Of a DNA stretch of 64,000 nt, positions 1-7,094 are shown in pieces. Below the pieces are notes generated by a model that was not told where the DNA came from, did no database searches, and saw only the letters and a program-made list of their open reading frames with translations. Every line of letters begins with the position of its first letter. Position 1 is the first letter of the stretch. The translations under genes were made by a program, and so were the position numbers. The DNA lies in the NCBI RefSeq assembly GCF_015711605.1, contig NZ_JABTEZ010000003.1, positions 620,001 to 684,000 of the forward strand. Reading direction: 5' to 3'. This stretch comes from Planomonospora sp. ID67723. GTDB lineage: Bacteria > Actinomycetota > Actinomycetes > Streptosporangiales > Streptosporangiaceae.

Positions 1-103
1 GTCGTGATTTTCCGGGAGGCTTGTCGACATCACGAAAAAGACGGTGGCTTCCGAGCCGATGGACGTACGTGATGTCGACGAATCGAATGGAGCTGATGTG
101 GCA

Positions 104-499
104 ATGGAGCGGACGGCGGTCAACCCGTGGGCGTGGTCGGTGGAGATGGGGTACAACCAGGGTGAGATCGTCTCCGGGCACACCCGGACCCTGTACTGCG
201 CCGGGCAGACAGCGATGAGCGGCGACGGCAAGCCCCAGCACGCCGGTGACATGGCGGCGCAGCTGGCACTGAGCCTCGACAACCTGGAGGCCGTGCTCGG
301 CGAGGCCGGCATGTCCCTCGCGAACCTCGTCCGGCTCAACGTCTACACCACCGACGTCGACCGGCTCTTCGAGCACTACGGCGTGCTGGCGTCGCGGTTG
401 GGCGCCGCCGAGGTGGCACCGTCCACCACGATGCTCGGGGTGGCACGGCTGGCGATCCCCGACCTGATGGTCGAGCTTGAGGGGACGGCCGTCGCGTGA
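104..499 (+). CDS. RidA/YjgF-family protein
   Basis: RidA (YjgF/YER057c) proteins are small trimeric enzymes. Many hydrolyse reactive enamine/imine intermediates made by PLP enzymes; others have unrelated deaminase roles. The sequence shows the family pattern: an N-terminal strand with YCAGQ, the central helix QLALSLDNLEAVLGEAG, then LVRLNVYTTD and a C-terminal GVARLAIPDLMVELE strand. From the ATG at 104 the protein is about 131 residues, normal for the family. A GGAG lies about 11 bases upstream. An in-frame GTG at 44 would add 20 residues that do not look like the family, so I prefer 104. The exact sub-family and substrate cannot be told from sequence alone. It stands alone, with a DUF488 gene 71 bases downstream on the same strand. 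Confidence 0.85.
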   Translation: MERTAVNPWAWSVEMGYNQGEIVSGHTRTLYCAGQTAMSGDGKPQHAGDMAAQLALSLDNLEAVLGEAGMSLANLVRLNVYTTDVDRLFEHYGVLASRLGAAEVAPSTTMLGVARLAIPDLMVELEGTAVA

Positions 500-570
500 T
501 GCGGCCTCGCCGCCTCCGGCGGGGCTGCCGGTCGGACCGGCACGAGGAGGAGACGGGTGGGTGATTTCCG

Positions 571-1056
571 GTGCTCGGGATGGTGACGATCGGCGTCTAC
601 GGCTTCAGTGGCGAGTCCTTCCTGCGACGGCTGCGGCAGGCGAACGTTCGTCTGCTGCTCGACGTACGCCAGCGCCGCGGTGTCCGCGGACCCGAGTACG
701 CCTGGGCGAACTCACGCCGGCTGCAGGCGGCCCTCGCCCATGCCGGGATCGCCTACGAGCACCATCCCGAGCTCGCCCCGACCACCGAGTTGCGCCGGCT
801 CCAGTACGCCGAAGACGACCGCCAAGGGGTCGGCAAGCGTTCGCGCCGCGAACTCGCCGCCGAGTACACCCGCCGCTACACCACCGAGATCCTCGACCGC
901 GCCGACCTCACGCCGATCGTGTCGGAGCTGCCGGGCAGTGGGACCGCAGCGCTGCTCTGCGTCGAGCGCGACCCCGAGGCCTGCCACCGCTCGCTGATCG
1001 CCCAGCGGCTGACCGGGCAGCACCACATCGCGATCGAGCACCTGCGCCCGTTGTGA
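571..1056 (+). CDS. DUF488 family protein
   Basis: About 161 residues. It carries the DUF488 signature: an N-terminal strand with TIGVYGFSGESFLRRL, then LLLDVRQRRGVRGPEYAW, and the C-terminal CVERDPEACHRSLIA block with the conserved Cys-His pair. The biochemical role of DUF488 is not established; the conserved DVR...P and C-H residues suggest a metal- or nucleotide-related site, which is inference. A purine-rich GAGGAGGAGA stretch lies about 20 bases before the GTG at 571. An in-frame ATG at 580 is an alternative start. The gene follows the RidA gene on the same strand but shows no overlap with it, so co-transcription is only possible. Confidence 0.8.
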   Translation: MLGMVTIGVYGFSGESFLRRLRQANVRLLLDVRQRRGVRGPEYAWANSRRLQAALAHAGIAYEHHPELAPTTELRRLQYAEDDRQGVGKRSRRELAAEYTRRYTTEILDRADLTPIVSELPGSGTAALLCVERDPEACHRSLIAQRLTGQHHIAIEHLRPL

Positions 1057-1134
1057 CGCGTGAACTCCCAGGAGCCGCGGCAGCGGTGATCGCCGCCCGG
1101 CCCCGGTCCGGTGCCGTCGTCGGTCCGCAGCTCG

Positions 1135-1242
1135 ACCCGGGATGTCCTCCGGGTCGTCGGCGCCGAGGAGCCCGGCCAGGCGCGCCATCGAGTGGTAGTG
1201 CTCGGCGAACGAGGGAGGCGCCGCGGTCGGAACGTCTGTCAC
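1135..1242 (-). pseudogene. N-terminal remnant of an ECF-like sigma factor
   Basis: From a GTG at 1242 the minus strand codes about 36 residues containing SFAEHYHSMARLAGLL followed by GADDPEDI. This closely resembles the start of region 2 of actinobacterial ECF sigma factors, where a run such as LLGADDPEDIAQEAF is typical. After the ILE-PRO-GLY codons the resemblance stops: the frame stays open only because of high GC and runs antisense into the DUF488 gene. No region 2.4 or region 4 is present. I read it as a decayed sigma-factor gene of which only the first exon-sized piece survives. No partner anti-sigma gene is nearby. Confidence 0.4.
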
Positions 1243-1281
1243 ATCAGCGAGACACCTGGGAGGCCCGCGGGTTGACAGAGG

Positions 1282-1713
1282 TCACGGTTCCGATCGTGAC
1301 GGGGAGAGCGGGACCGGGATCCGCTCGACCCGCAGGGAGAAGACCTCCTCGCGGGGGACGACCACCTCGTAGGCGCCGTGGTCGACCATCCAGTAGCCCA
1401 GCGCCTCGGCCTTCATCCCGCTGTGCCCGGTGTAGGCGATGTGCAGGACCTCCTCGCCGCCCTCCTCGGAGACGTCCAGGACCAGGCAGGGCTCGCCGCC
1501 GAACGCGCCGACCGTGCGGACCAGCACCAGCCAGTCGAGGTCCGCCCGGCGGACCACGGCCCGCCAGTAACCGGAGACGGGTTCGAACCCCTCCCGGGGC
1601 TCCTCGCTGAACAGCACGACGTCGGCCGGGCCCGGGCCCAGGGCGGCCGCGTAGGTGCGCTCGCCGTGGTGGGCGACGAACCCCGACGCCACCGGCTCCA
1701 TCTCCTCGCTCAT
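1282..1713 (-). CDS. Hypothetical protein, coupled to upstream gene
   Basis: A 143-residue acidic soluble protein that I do not recognise. It has no signal peptide or membrane segment. Its start codon overlaps the stop of the preceding minus-strand gene as ATGA (1710-1713), so the two are almost surely translated together. The sequence has an N-terminal HHGERTYAAAL strand, a middle LFSEEPREGF segment and a Trp/Leu-rich WLVLVRT segment, as in a small beta-rich protein. A toxin/immunity relationship with its upstream partner would fit the tight coupling and the size, but this is only a guess. Confidence 0.65.
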   Translation of the reverse strand: MSEEMEPVASGFVAHHGERTYAAALGPGPADVVLFSEEPREGFEPVSGYWRAVVRRADLDWLVLVRTVGAFGGEPCLVLDVSEEGGEEVLHIAYTGHSGMKAEALGYWMVDHGAYEVVVPREEVFSLRVERIPVPLSPSRSEP

Positions 1714-2174
1714 GCGGCGGGCCGCCAGGAGAGGCCGTCGTAGAGACCGAAGAGTCGTTCCTGCGCGTCGGTGGTCACGTGGATGATCTCTGCCCCCGGG
1801 GGGATCGGCATCGGCATGGTGTGGAACTGCGGCACCACGTGCTCGCGGGAGGTGGTGAAGCCGTTGCCGGCGAACGGCGGCGAATCGTTCCAGTCGCCGC
1901 CCATGTGCGGGCCGTACGGGACGACGTAGGTGTCGACGTCGCGGGCGAACCAGCGCAGGAGGTACAGCTCGGGAACGGTGACGGTCAGCTCGGAACCATC
2001 GAACCCCAGGTCGAGGCCCATGAACAGCTGCGCCGGGGTGGTCAGCCTGGCGCAGTCCTGCACCCGGTAGACGTAGCCCGAGATCACGGTCCGCTGGCCG
2101 GCCAGGTAGGGCACGAGCAACCGGGGCGGGATGACCTTCTGCATCTGCGTTCTACGTCCAGGTGGTTCACTCAC
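1710..2174 (-). CDS. Hypothetical protein with leaderless-type start
   Basis: About 154 residues from a GTG at 2174. I do not recognise a named family. Visible features are VISGYVYRVQDCARLTTP near the N-terminus, a central GGDWNDSPPFAGNGF loop and a C-terminal ERLFGLYDGLSW ending; it looks like a compact soluble enzyme-like domain. I chose the GTG at 2174 because a TAAAAT hexamer lies exactly 7 bases before it, the layout of leaderless actinobacterial genes. An internal ATG at 2144 and a longer reading to 2246 are alternatives. The gene overlaps its downstream neighbour by 4 bases. Function unknown. Confidence 0.65.
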   Translation of the reverse strand: MSEPPGRRTQMQKVIPPRLLVPYLAGQRTVISGYVYRVQDCARLTTPAQLFMGLDLGFDGSELTVTVPELYLLRWFARDVDTYVVPYGPHMGGDWNDSPPFAGNGFTTSREHVVPQFHTMPMPIPPGAEIIHVTTDAQERLFGLYDGLSWRPAA

Positions 2175-2187
2175 AGGTCGTATTTTA
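2175..2187 (-). promoter_or_regulatory. Leaderless -10 TAAAAT-N7-GTG
   Basis: On the minus strand TAAAAT (2187-2182) is followed by exactly seven bases and the GTG at 2174, so transcription would begin at the start codon. The TAA of this hexamer is also the stop codon of the nitrilase gene. No clear -35 is visible. Confidence 0.5.
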
Positions 2188-2991
2188 CGATCTGTTGACT
2201 CCGAGCCGTCGGTGTTCGAGGCACGGCAGGGCATTACGGGTGACAATCGTGATCTGGGGGTCCAGGACGCAGGTCTGCACGGCGGGCGCCGGGCCGAGGT
2301 CGGCGCGGACCACGCCCATCGGGTCGACCAGCATGCTGCGTCCGATCCCGAAGCCGTCGGCGGCCTCCGGGTTCGGAGCCTGGCCCACGGCCGCCGTCCA
2401 CGTGGTGTTCTCGATCGCCCTGGCGCGCACCAGGGTCGCCCAGTGCTCCTCCTTCATCGGCCCCGACCCCCAGGCGGCGATCACCGCGAACAGGTCGGCG
2501 CCGAGATCCGCCAGCGCCCGGGTCAGCTCGGGGAAGCGGATGTCGTAGCAGGTGACCAGGCCGACACGGAGCCCGGCCAGCTCGACCACGACCGGCTCGT
2601 CCCCCGGCGCGACCAGCGCCGACTCCCGCGCCCCGAAGGAGTCGAACAGATGGATCTTCCGGTAGGCCGCCCTGACCTCGCCGTCGGGGCCGACGGCGAC
2701 CGCGGTGTTGGAGACCCGGCCGCCGTCCCGGGCGGAGACCGGTTCGAACACTCCGGCGATCACGGACAGGCCGTGGGTCCGGGCGGCCTCGGCCAGCCCG
2801 GTGACGAACGGCCCGTCCAGCGGCTCGGCCAGCTCCAGGATGCGCTTGCCGTACCGGGTGAGCGCGGCCTCGGGGAAGATCGCGAGTTCCGCGCCGTCGT
2901 CCGCGGCCCGGGCGAGGGACTCGCGGACCTGGCGGAGGTTGACGACGGGATCCCCGGAGACCGGAATCTGGCAGAGGGCTATGCGGGTCAC
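2185..2991 (-). CDS. Carbon-nitrogen hydrolase (nitrilase superfamily)
   Basis: A 268-residue amidohydrolase of the nitrilase superfamily, branch of predicted omega-amidase/NIT-type amidases. The catalytic triad is visible: Glu41 in IFPEAAL, Lys112 in YRKIHLFD and Cys148 in VTCYDIRFPEL. Such enzymes hydrolyse a carboxamide (for example omega-amides or deaminated glutathione) in the cytoplasm; the true substrate is not readable. The start is the GTG at 2991, which overlaps the stop of the DUF418 gene as GTGA and is also preceded by TAGGGT at 7 bases. It could therefore be served both by read-through from DUF418 and by its own leaderless promoter. Confidence 0.88.
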   Translation of the reverse strand: MTRIALCQIPVSGDPVVNLRQVRESLARAADDGAELAIFPEAALTRYGKRILELAEPLDGPFVTGLAEAARTHGLSVIAGVFEPVSARDGGRVSNTAVAVGPDGEVRAAYRKIHLFDSFGARESALVAPGDEPVVVELAGLRVGLVTCYDIRFPELTRALADLGADLFAVIAAWGSGPMKEEHWATLVRARAIENTTWTAAVGQAPNPEAADGFGIGRSMLVDPMGVVRADLGPAPAVQTCVLDPQITIVTRNALPCLEHRRLGVNRS

Positions 2992-3959
2992 ATCTGTGAC
3001 CCTATCCGGCGGTTCGGGACTCGTTCCATCCATGTGAGGCACCGCCACGCCCACTCCAGCGGGCCGTACCGGAACCTGGACAGCCACCATCGGCTGAAGA
3101 GCACCTGGACGGCCAGGGTGGCCAGCGCCAGCACGATCCCCGCCACCCGGGTGGGGTCGGCGGTGAGCAGCGGCAGGGAAAGGAAGATGATCGGCGTGCT
3201 GGCCAGGTAGTTCGTCAGGGCCATCCGGCCCAGGGGGTTGAGCACGGCCTCCAGCGGGGCGCGCAGCCGGGTGCGCAGGAGCAGCAGCAGCCCGGTGCAG
3301 TAGGCGGTCGCGCACGCCAGCGGGGCGGCGATGAACAGGCCCGGATAGTACAGGTCCGGGTCGGTGCGGGAGGCGGTCCACAGGAAGACGAGTCCCGCCG
3401 CCAGCACCGTGCCGGCGAGGAAGGCGGGCAGGAGCAGGCGCGGGCCCGGGCGGTACTCCATCAGGGCCGTCCCCAGCAGGAACAGCCCCGGGATGAGGAC
3501 CACCACGAACACCCCGCCGACGACGAATCCGCCGTTCAGATAGGCCGCCCCGACCGTCGTGGCGGCCCCGAGCAGCAGCACCGCGGCGCGCGGCAGGAAC
3601 GAGGCCGGCAGCAGCACCAGCGCGCCGAAGACCGCGTACGGCAGGAGCACCTCGCCCGGGTTGACGCTCCAGTGGACCGCGCCGAAGCAGGCCAGCACCG
3701 CCAGCCTGCGCAGCAGCGCCAGGCGGGGGCGGTCCGTCCGCCCGGCCGCGGAGCGCAGGAACAGCACGAAGCTCAGGCCGAACAGGAACGAGAAGATCGG
3801 GTAGAACCGGCCCTGGAACAGGTTCTCCATCGTCCAGTCGACCGCGTTGTGTCCCGGCTCCTCCAGGTGGCCGCGGGTGTGCTGCCAGGTGTTGACGATC
3901 ATGATTCCGCAGACCGCGAACCCGCGGAGGGCGTCGAGTTCGTGCAGCCTGCGCGTCAT
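2988..3959 (-). CDS. DUF418 membrane protein
   Basis: A 323-residue integral membrane protein. It opens with RLHELDALRGFAVCGI, the signature of the DUF418/heparan-acetyltransferase-like (YeiB) membrane family, and has about eight to nine hydrophobic segments. The C-terminal DUF418 part contains NPLGRMALTNYLAST and ends with the FRYGPLEWAWRCLTW motif typical of the family. These proteins are of unknown function; relation to membrane acyltransferases is an inference from fold families. Its last codon overlaps the next gene (nitrilase). It is divergent from the beta-glucosidase gene. Confidence 0.88.
   Translation of the reverse strand: MTRRLHELDALRGFAVCGIMIVNTWQHTRGHLEEPGHNAVDWTMENLFQGRFYPIFSFLFGLSFVLFLRSAAGRTDRPRLALLRRLAVLACFGAVHWSVNPGEVLLPYAVFGALVLLPASFLPRAAVLLLGAATTVGAAYLNGGFVVGGVFVVVLIPGLFLLGTALMEYRPGPRLLLPAFLAGTVLAAGLVFLWTASRTDPDLYYPGLFIAAPLACATAYCTGLLLLLRTRLRAPLEAVLNPLGRMALTNYLASTPIIFLSLPLLTADPTRVAGIVLALATLAVQVLFSRWWLSRFRYGPLEWAWRCLTWMERVPNRRIGSQM
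2992..3004 (-). promoter_or_regulatory. Leaderless -10 TAGGGT-N7-GTG
   Basis: TAGGGT (3004-2999, minus strand) stands exactly seven bases before the nitrilase GTG at 2991. It lies inside the last codons of the DUF418 gene. Confidence 0.5.
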
Positions 3960-4265
3960 CGGACCGTCCCGCGCGGCCCGCGGACGGCCGGGCCGTCTCC
4001 TTCTCCTGGCCCCGTGGCGGAGCCGGTCCCGAGCGCGATCACGAGTTCACGTTAGCGTCGCCGGAGGCCCGGCGCTCTCCCGGCCGCCATGCGGCGGGCC
4101 GTGCGCAGCCCCGTCCGGCCGCATCGGGGCCGGGCGTCTCGGCATGCGGGACCCCGCGTTGCCGTACCGGACGACACGCCGGTAGCGTCGGCCGCGATCG
4201 AACGGGCGGGTGACGGCCAGGGGCGCCGGGGAACGGCGCGGCCACCATATCTGGAGTGATCGAAG
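3960..4265. promoter_or_regulatory. Divergent intergenic region, DUF418 / beta-glucosidase
   Basis: About 306 bases without a gene. On the plus strand TTGCCG (4159-4164) and TAGCGT (4183-4188) are separated by 18 bases, an acceptable sigma-70-type promoter about 75 bases before the beta-glucosidase ATG. On the minus strand a TAACGT hexamer (4054-4049) could be the -10 for DUF418. I see no clear operator. Confidence 0.35.
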
Positions 4266-5642
4266 ATGACAGCGACCGACGGCCGTCCCGCCTTCATGGG
4301 AGCGCTCCCGCAGGAGTTCGTCTGGGGTGTCGCCACCTCGGCCTACCAGATCGAGGGGGCCGTCGGCGCCGACGGCCGCGCGCCCTCGATCTGGGACGCC
4401 TTCTGCCGGGTCCCGGGAGCGGTGGCGGCGGGGGAGTCGGGCGAGCACGCCTGCGACCACTACCACCGCTGGCCCGAGGACCTGGACCTCATCGCCGGTC
4501 TCGGCGCCGGCGCCTACCGGTTCTCGGTGGCGTGGCCGCGCGTGGTCCCCGGCGGGGACGGCCGGGTCAACCGGCGCGGCCTCGACTTCTACCGCCGCCT
4601 GGTCGACGGGCTGCGGGAGCGCGGCATCACGCCGTTCGCCACCCTCTACCACTGGGACCTGCCCCAGGCGCTGGAGGACCGCGGCGGCTGGCGGGTCCGC
4701 GACACCGCCGAGCGCTTCGCCGACTACGCGGCCACCGTCCACGAGGCCCTGGACGGCGTGCCGTACTGGATCACGCTGAACGAGCCGTACTGCTCCTCGA
4801 TCACGGGCTACGCCGAGGGCCGCCACGCCCCGGGGGCCCGCGAGGGGCACGGCGCCCTGGCGGCCGCCCATCACCTGCTCGTCGGGCACGGGCTCGCCAC
4901 GGCACGCCTGCGGGAGCGCGCCCGGAAGGGCGAGCGGATCGGGGTCACGCTCAACATGTCACCGGCCGTGCCGGCGAGCCCGTCCCCCGAGGACACCGCC
5001 GCCGCCCGCCGCATGGACCTGATGGTCAACCGGCAGTTCACCGAGCCCCTGCTCGCCGCCGCCTACCCCGGCGACATGGCCGAGGTCTACGGCGAGATCA
5101 GCGACTTCTCCTTCCGGCGGCCCGGAGACCTCGGACTCATCTCGGCGCCGCTGGACTTCCTCGGGGTGAACTACTACTACCCGATCCACGCGGCCGCCGC
5201 GCCGTACGACCAGCCCGACCCGGCGCTGCGCACCGCCTACGACATCGGCGTGCGCACCGTCCCCCCGGCCGGGCCGCCGGTCAGCGGGCTCGGCTGGCGC
5301 GTCGAGCCGCGCGGCCTGTACGACACCCTCACCGGGCTCGCCGCCCGCCACCCCGGCCTCCCACCGGTCTTCATCACCGAGAACGGGTACGGCGGCGGCG
5401 ACGAGCTCGACGACACCGGGCGCATCTCCTACCTGGATCAGCACCTGGCCGCCACCGCCGACGCCGTCGCCGACGGGGTGGACGTGCGCGGCTACTTCTG
5501 CTGGTCGCTGATCGACAACTTCGAGTGGGCCAGGGGCTACGCCGCCCGGTTCGGCCTCGTGCACGTCGACTACGCCACCCAGGTCCGCACGCCCAAGGCG
5601 GCCTACCACTGGTACCGCGACGTCATCGGCGCCGGGAGCTGA
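4266..5642 (+). CDS. GH1 family beta-glucosidase
   Basis: A 458-residue glycoside hydrolase family 1 enzyme, full length for the family (about 450). It hydrolyses beta-linked glucosides or related sugars by a retaining mechanism. The acid/base Glu173 is in ITLNEP and the nucleophile Glu372 in ITENGYG. The N-terminal FVWGVATSAYQIEGA and the C-terminal YFCWSLIDNFEWARGY, with the Glu/Trp of the glycone site, are all intact. There is no signal peptide, so it acts in the cytoplasm, probably on imported oligosaccharides. No sugar transporter lies next to it. A longer frame starting at 4256 in another phase is a shadow. Confidence 0.95.
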   Translation: MTATDGRPAFMGALPQEFVWGVATSAYQIEGAVGADGRAPSIWDAFCRVPGAVAAGESGEHACDHYHRWPEDLDLIAGLGAGAYRFSVAWPRVVPGGDGRVNRRGLDFYRRLVDGLRERGITPFATLYHWDLPQALEDRGGWRVRDTAERFADYAATVHEALDGVPYWITLNEPYCSSITGYAEGRHAPGAREGHGALAAAHHLLVGHGLATARLRERARKGERIGVTLNMSPAVPASPSPEDTAAARRMDLMVNRQFTEPLLAAAYPGDMAEVYGEISDFSFRRPGDLGLISAPLDFLGVNYYYPIHAAAAPYDQPDPALRTAYDIGVRTVPPAGPPVSGLGWRVEPRGLYDTLTGLAARHPGLPPVFITENGYGGGDELDDTGRISYLDQHLAATADAVADGVDVRGYFCWSLIDNFEWARGYAARFGLVHVDYATQVRTPKAAYHWYRDVIGAGS

Positions 5643-5700
5643 CCACCCGGCGCCCGCGAACTCCCGCGCCCGGGACCGGGTCCCCGCGGCCGGGGCGGGT

Positions 5701-5713
5701 TACGCTGAGCCGC
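5701..5713 (+). promoter_or_regulatory. Leaderless -10 TACGCT-N7-GTG
   Basis: TACGCT (5701-5706) is followed by seven bases and the GTG at 5714 of the aminotransferase gene. There is no Shine-Dalgarno sequence in that gap, supporting leaderless expression. Confidence 0.5.
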
Positions 5714-6877
5714 GTGAACGATCCTCTGGTGGCGCGGATGCGCGCGTTCGGCACGACGATCTTCGCCGAGATGTCGGCGCTCGCCCTGCGGACCGGCTCG
5801 ATCAACCTCGGACAGGGCTTCCCCGACACCGACGGCCCGCCCGCCATGCTGGAACGGGCGATCGAGGCCGTGCGCGGCGGAGCCAACCAGTACCCGCCCG
5901 GTCCCGGCGTGCCGGAGCTGCGCCAGGCCGTCTCCGGACACCGCAAGGAGCACTACGGCCTGCCCTACGATCCCGACGGCGAGGTCCTCGTCACCGTCGG
6001 CGCCACCGAGGCCGTCGCCGCCTCGATCCTGGCGCTCTGCGAGCCCGGCGACGAGGTGATCGCCTTCGAGCCCTACTACGACTCCTACGCCGCCTCCGTC
6101 GCCCTGGCCGGAGCCGTGCTCCGCCCGGTCACGCTCCGTCCCGCCGGGGGCCGCTTCACCTTCGATCCCGCCGAGCTGCGCGCCGCCGTGACCCCCCGGA
6201 CCCGGCTCATCCTGGTCAACTCCCCGCACAACCCCACCGGGACCGTGTTCACCCGCGCGGAGCTGGAGGAGATCGCGCTGCTGTGCGCCGAGCACGGCCT
6301 GACCGCCGTCACCGACGAGGTCTACGAGCACCTCACATTCGACGGCGCCCCGCACATCCCCCTGGCCACCCTGCCCGGCATGCGCGAGCGCACCGTGATG
6401 ATCTCCTCGGCGGGCAAGACCTTCTCCGTCACCGGCTGGAAGACGGGCTGGATCTGCGCCCCGGCGCCGCTCGTCCGCGCCGTGCAGACCGTCAAGCAGT
6501 TCCTCACCTTCACCGCCTCGGCGCCCTGGCAGCTCGCCGTGGCGTACGGCCTGCGCCACGAGCTCGGCTGGGTCTCCGCCCTCCGCGCCGACCTGGAGTC
6601 CAAGCGCGACCGCCTCGTGTCGGGTCTGACCGCCGCCGGGTTCGACGTCTACCGCCCTGCGGGGACCTACTTCGTGCAGACTGACATCCGGCCCCTCGGC
6701 TTCACCGACGGGCTGGCCCTCACCCGCGAGCTCCCCGCCCTGGCGGGCGTGGTCGCCATCCCCACCCAGGTCTTCTACGCCCGCCCCGAGCGCGGACGGC
6801 ACTTCGTGCGCTTCGCCTTCTGCAAGCAGGACCAGGTCATCGACGAGGCCGTGGCCAGGCTGCGGAAGCTCGCCTGA
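5714..6877 (+). CDS. PLP-dependent class I/II aminotransferase
   Basis: A 387-residue fold-type I aminotransferase. It begins with MRAFGTTIFAEMSALA and INLGQGFPDTDGP, typical of the family that includes methionine/kynurenine aminotransferases and actinobacterial N-succinyldiaminopimelate aminotransferase (DapC-like). The PLP lysine is Lys235 in SSAGKTFSVTGWKTGW. The substrate motif NSPHNPTGTVF, the DEVYEHLTFDG segment and the C-terminal RFAFCK with the carboxylate-binding Arg are present. It is soluble. The role (amino-acid catabolism or lysine/methionine metabolism) cannot be resolved here; no lysine genes are adjacent. The start is the GTG at 5714 on the basis of the -10 seven bases upstream. 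Confidence 0.92.
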   Translation: MNDPLVARMRAFGTTIFAEMSALALRTGSINLGQGFPDTDGPPAMLERAIEAVRGGANQYPPGPGVPELRQAVSGHRKEHYGLPYDPDGEVLVTVGATEAVAASILALCEPGDEVIAFEPYYDSYAASVALAGAVLRPVTLRPAGGRFTFDPAELRAAVTPRTRLILVNSPHNPTGTVFTRAELEEIALLCAEHGLTAVTDEVYEHLTFDGAPHIPLATLPGMRERTVMISSAGKTFSVTGWKTGWICAPAPLVRAVQTVKQFLTFTASAPWQLAVAYGLRHELGWVSALRADLESKRDRLVSGLTAAGFDVYRPAGTYFVQTDIRPLGFTDGLALTRELPALAGVVAIPTQVFYARPERGRHFVRFAFCKQDQVIDEAVARLRKLA

Positions 6878-6886
6878 AGCTTCCTG

Positions 6887-6904
6887 GCCTGCATGACGGC
6901 AGGC
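6887..6904 (+). terminator. Hairpin after aminotransferase
   Basis: GCCTGC (6887-6892) and GCAGGC (6899-6904) form a 6-bp stem with a 6-base loop ten bases after the aminotransferase stop. No U-tract follows, as is usual in high-GC actinomycetes. Confidence 0.35.
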
Positions 6905-7064
6905 GCATCCGCCGGAAGGCGTCCGGCCCGCCCTCGCCGAGAAGCACCTCGTCCCCAGGGTCGGGAGGGCGACGATCAAGACGCTCAAGGCCGACGACGT
7001 GGACAAGCGGCTGGAGCCCCCGGCGACCACCCCGCAGGCGAAAGAGAACGGCCGCGAAGGGTGA
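6897..7064 (+). pseudogene. Remnant resembling tyrosine-integrase N-terminal domain
   Basis: An open stretch without a start codon ends at a TGA at 7062-7064. It reads LAEKHLVPRVGRATIKTLKA followed by DDVDKRLE, which resembles the SAM-like core-binding domain of tyrosine recombinases, where lines like HIxPxLGxxxLxxLTxxDVxxxL are usual. No catalytic domain follows. It fills most of the gap between the aminotransferase and the solute-binding gene. I treat it as a possible integrase relic; the match is by eye over about 28 residues only. Confidence 0.3.
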
Positions 7065-7094
7065 CGGCGAGCAAGCCGATCGTGGTGACACTCC

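Noticed and set aside
4256..6877. A single 873-codon frame spanning beta-glucosidase and aminotransferase
   Set aside because: Only its last part (from 5714) is the aminotransferase; the first part is out of phase with the clear GH1 protein.
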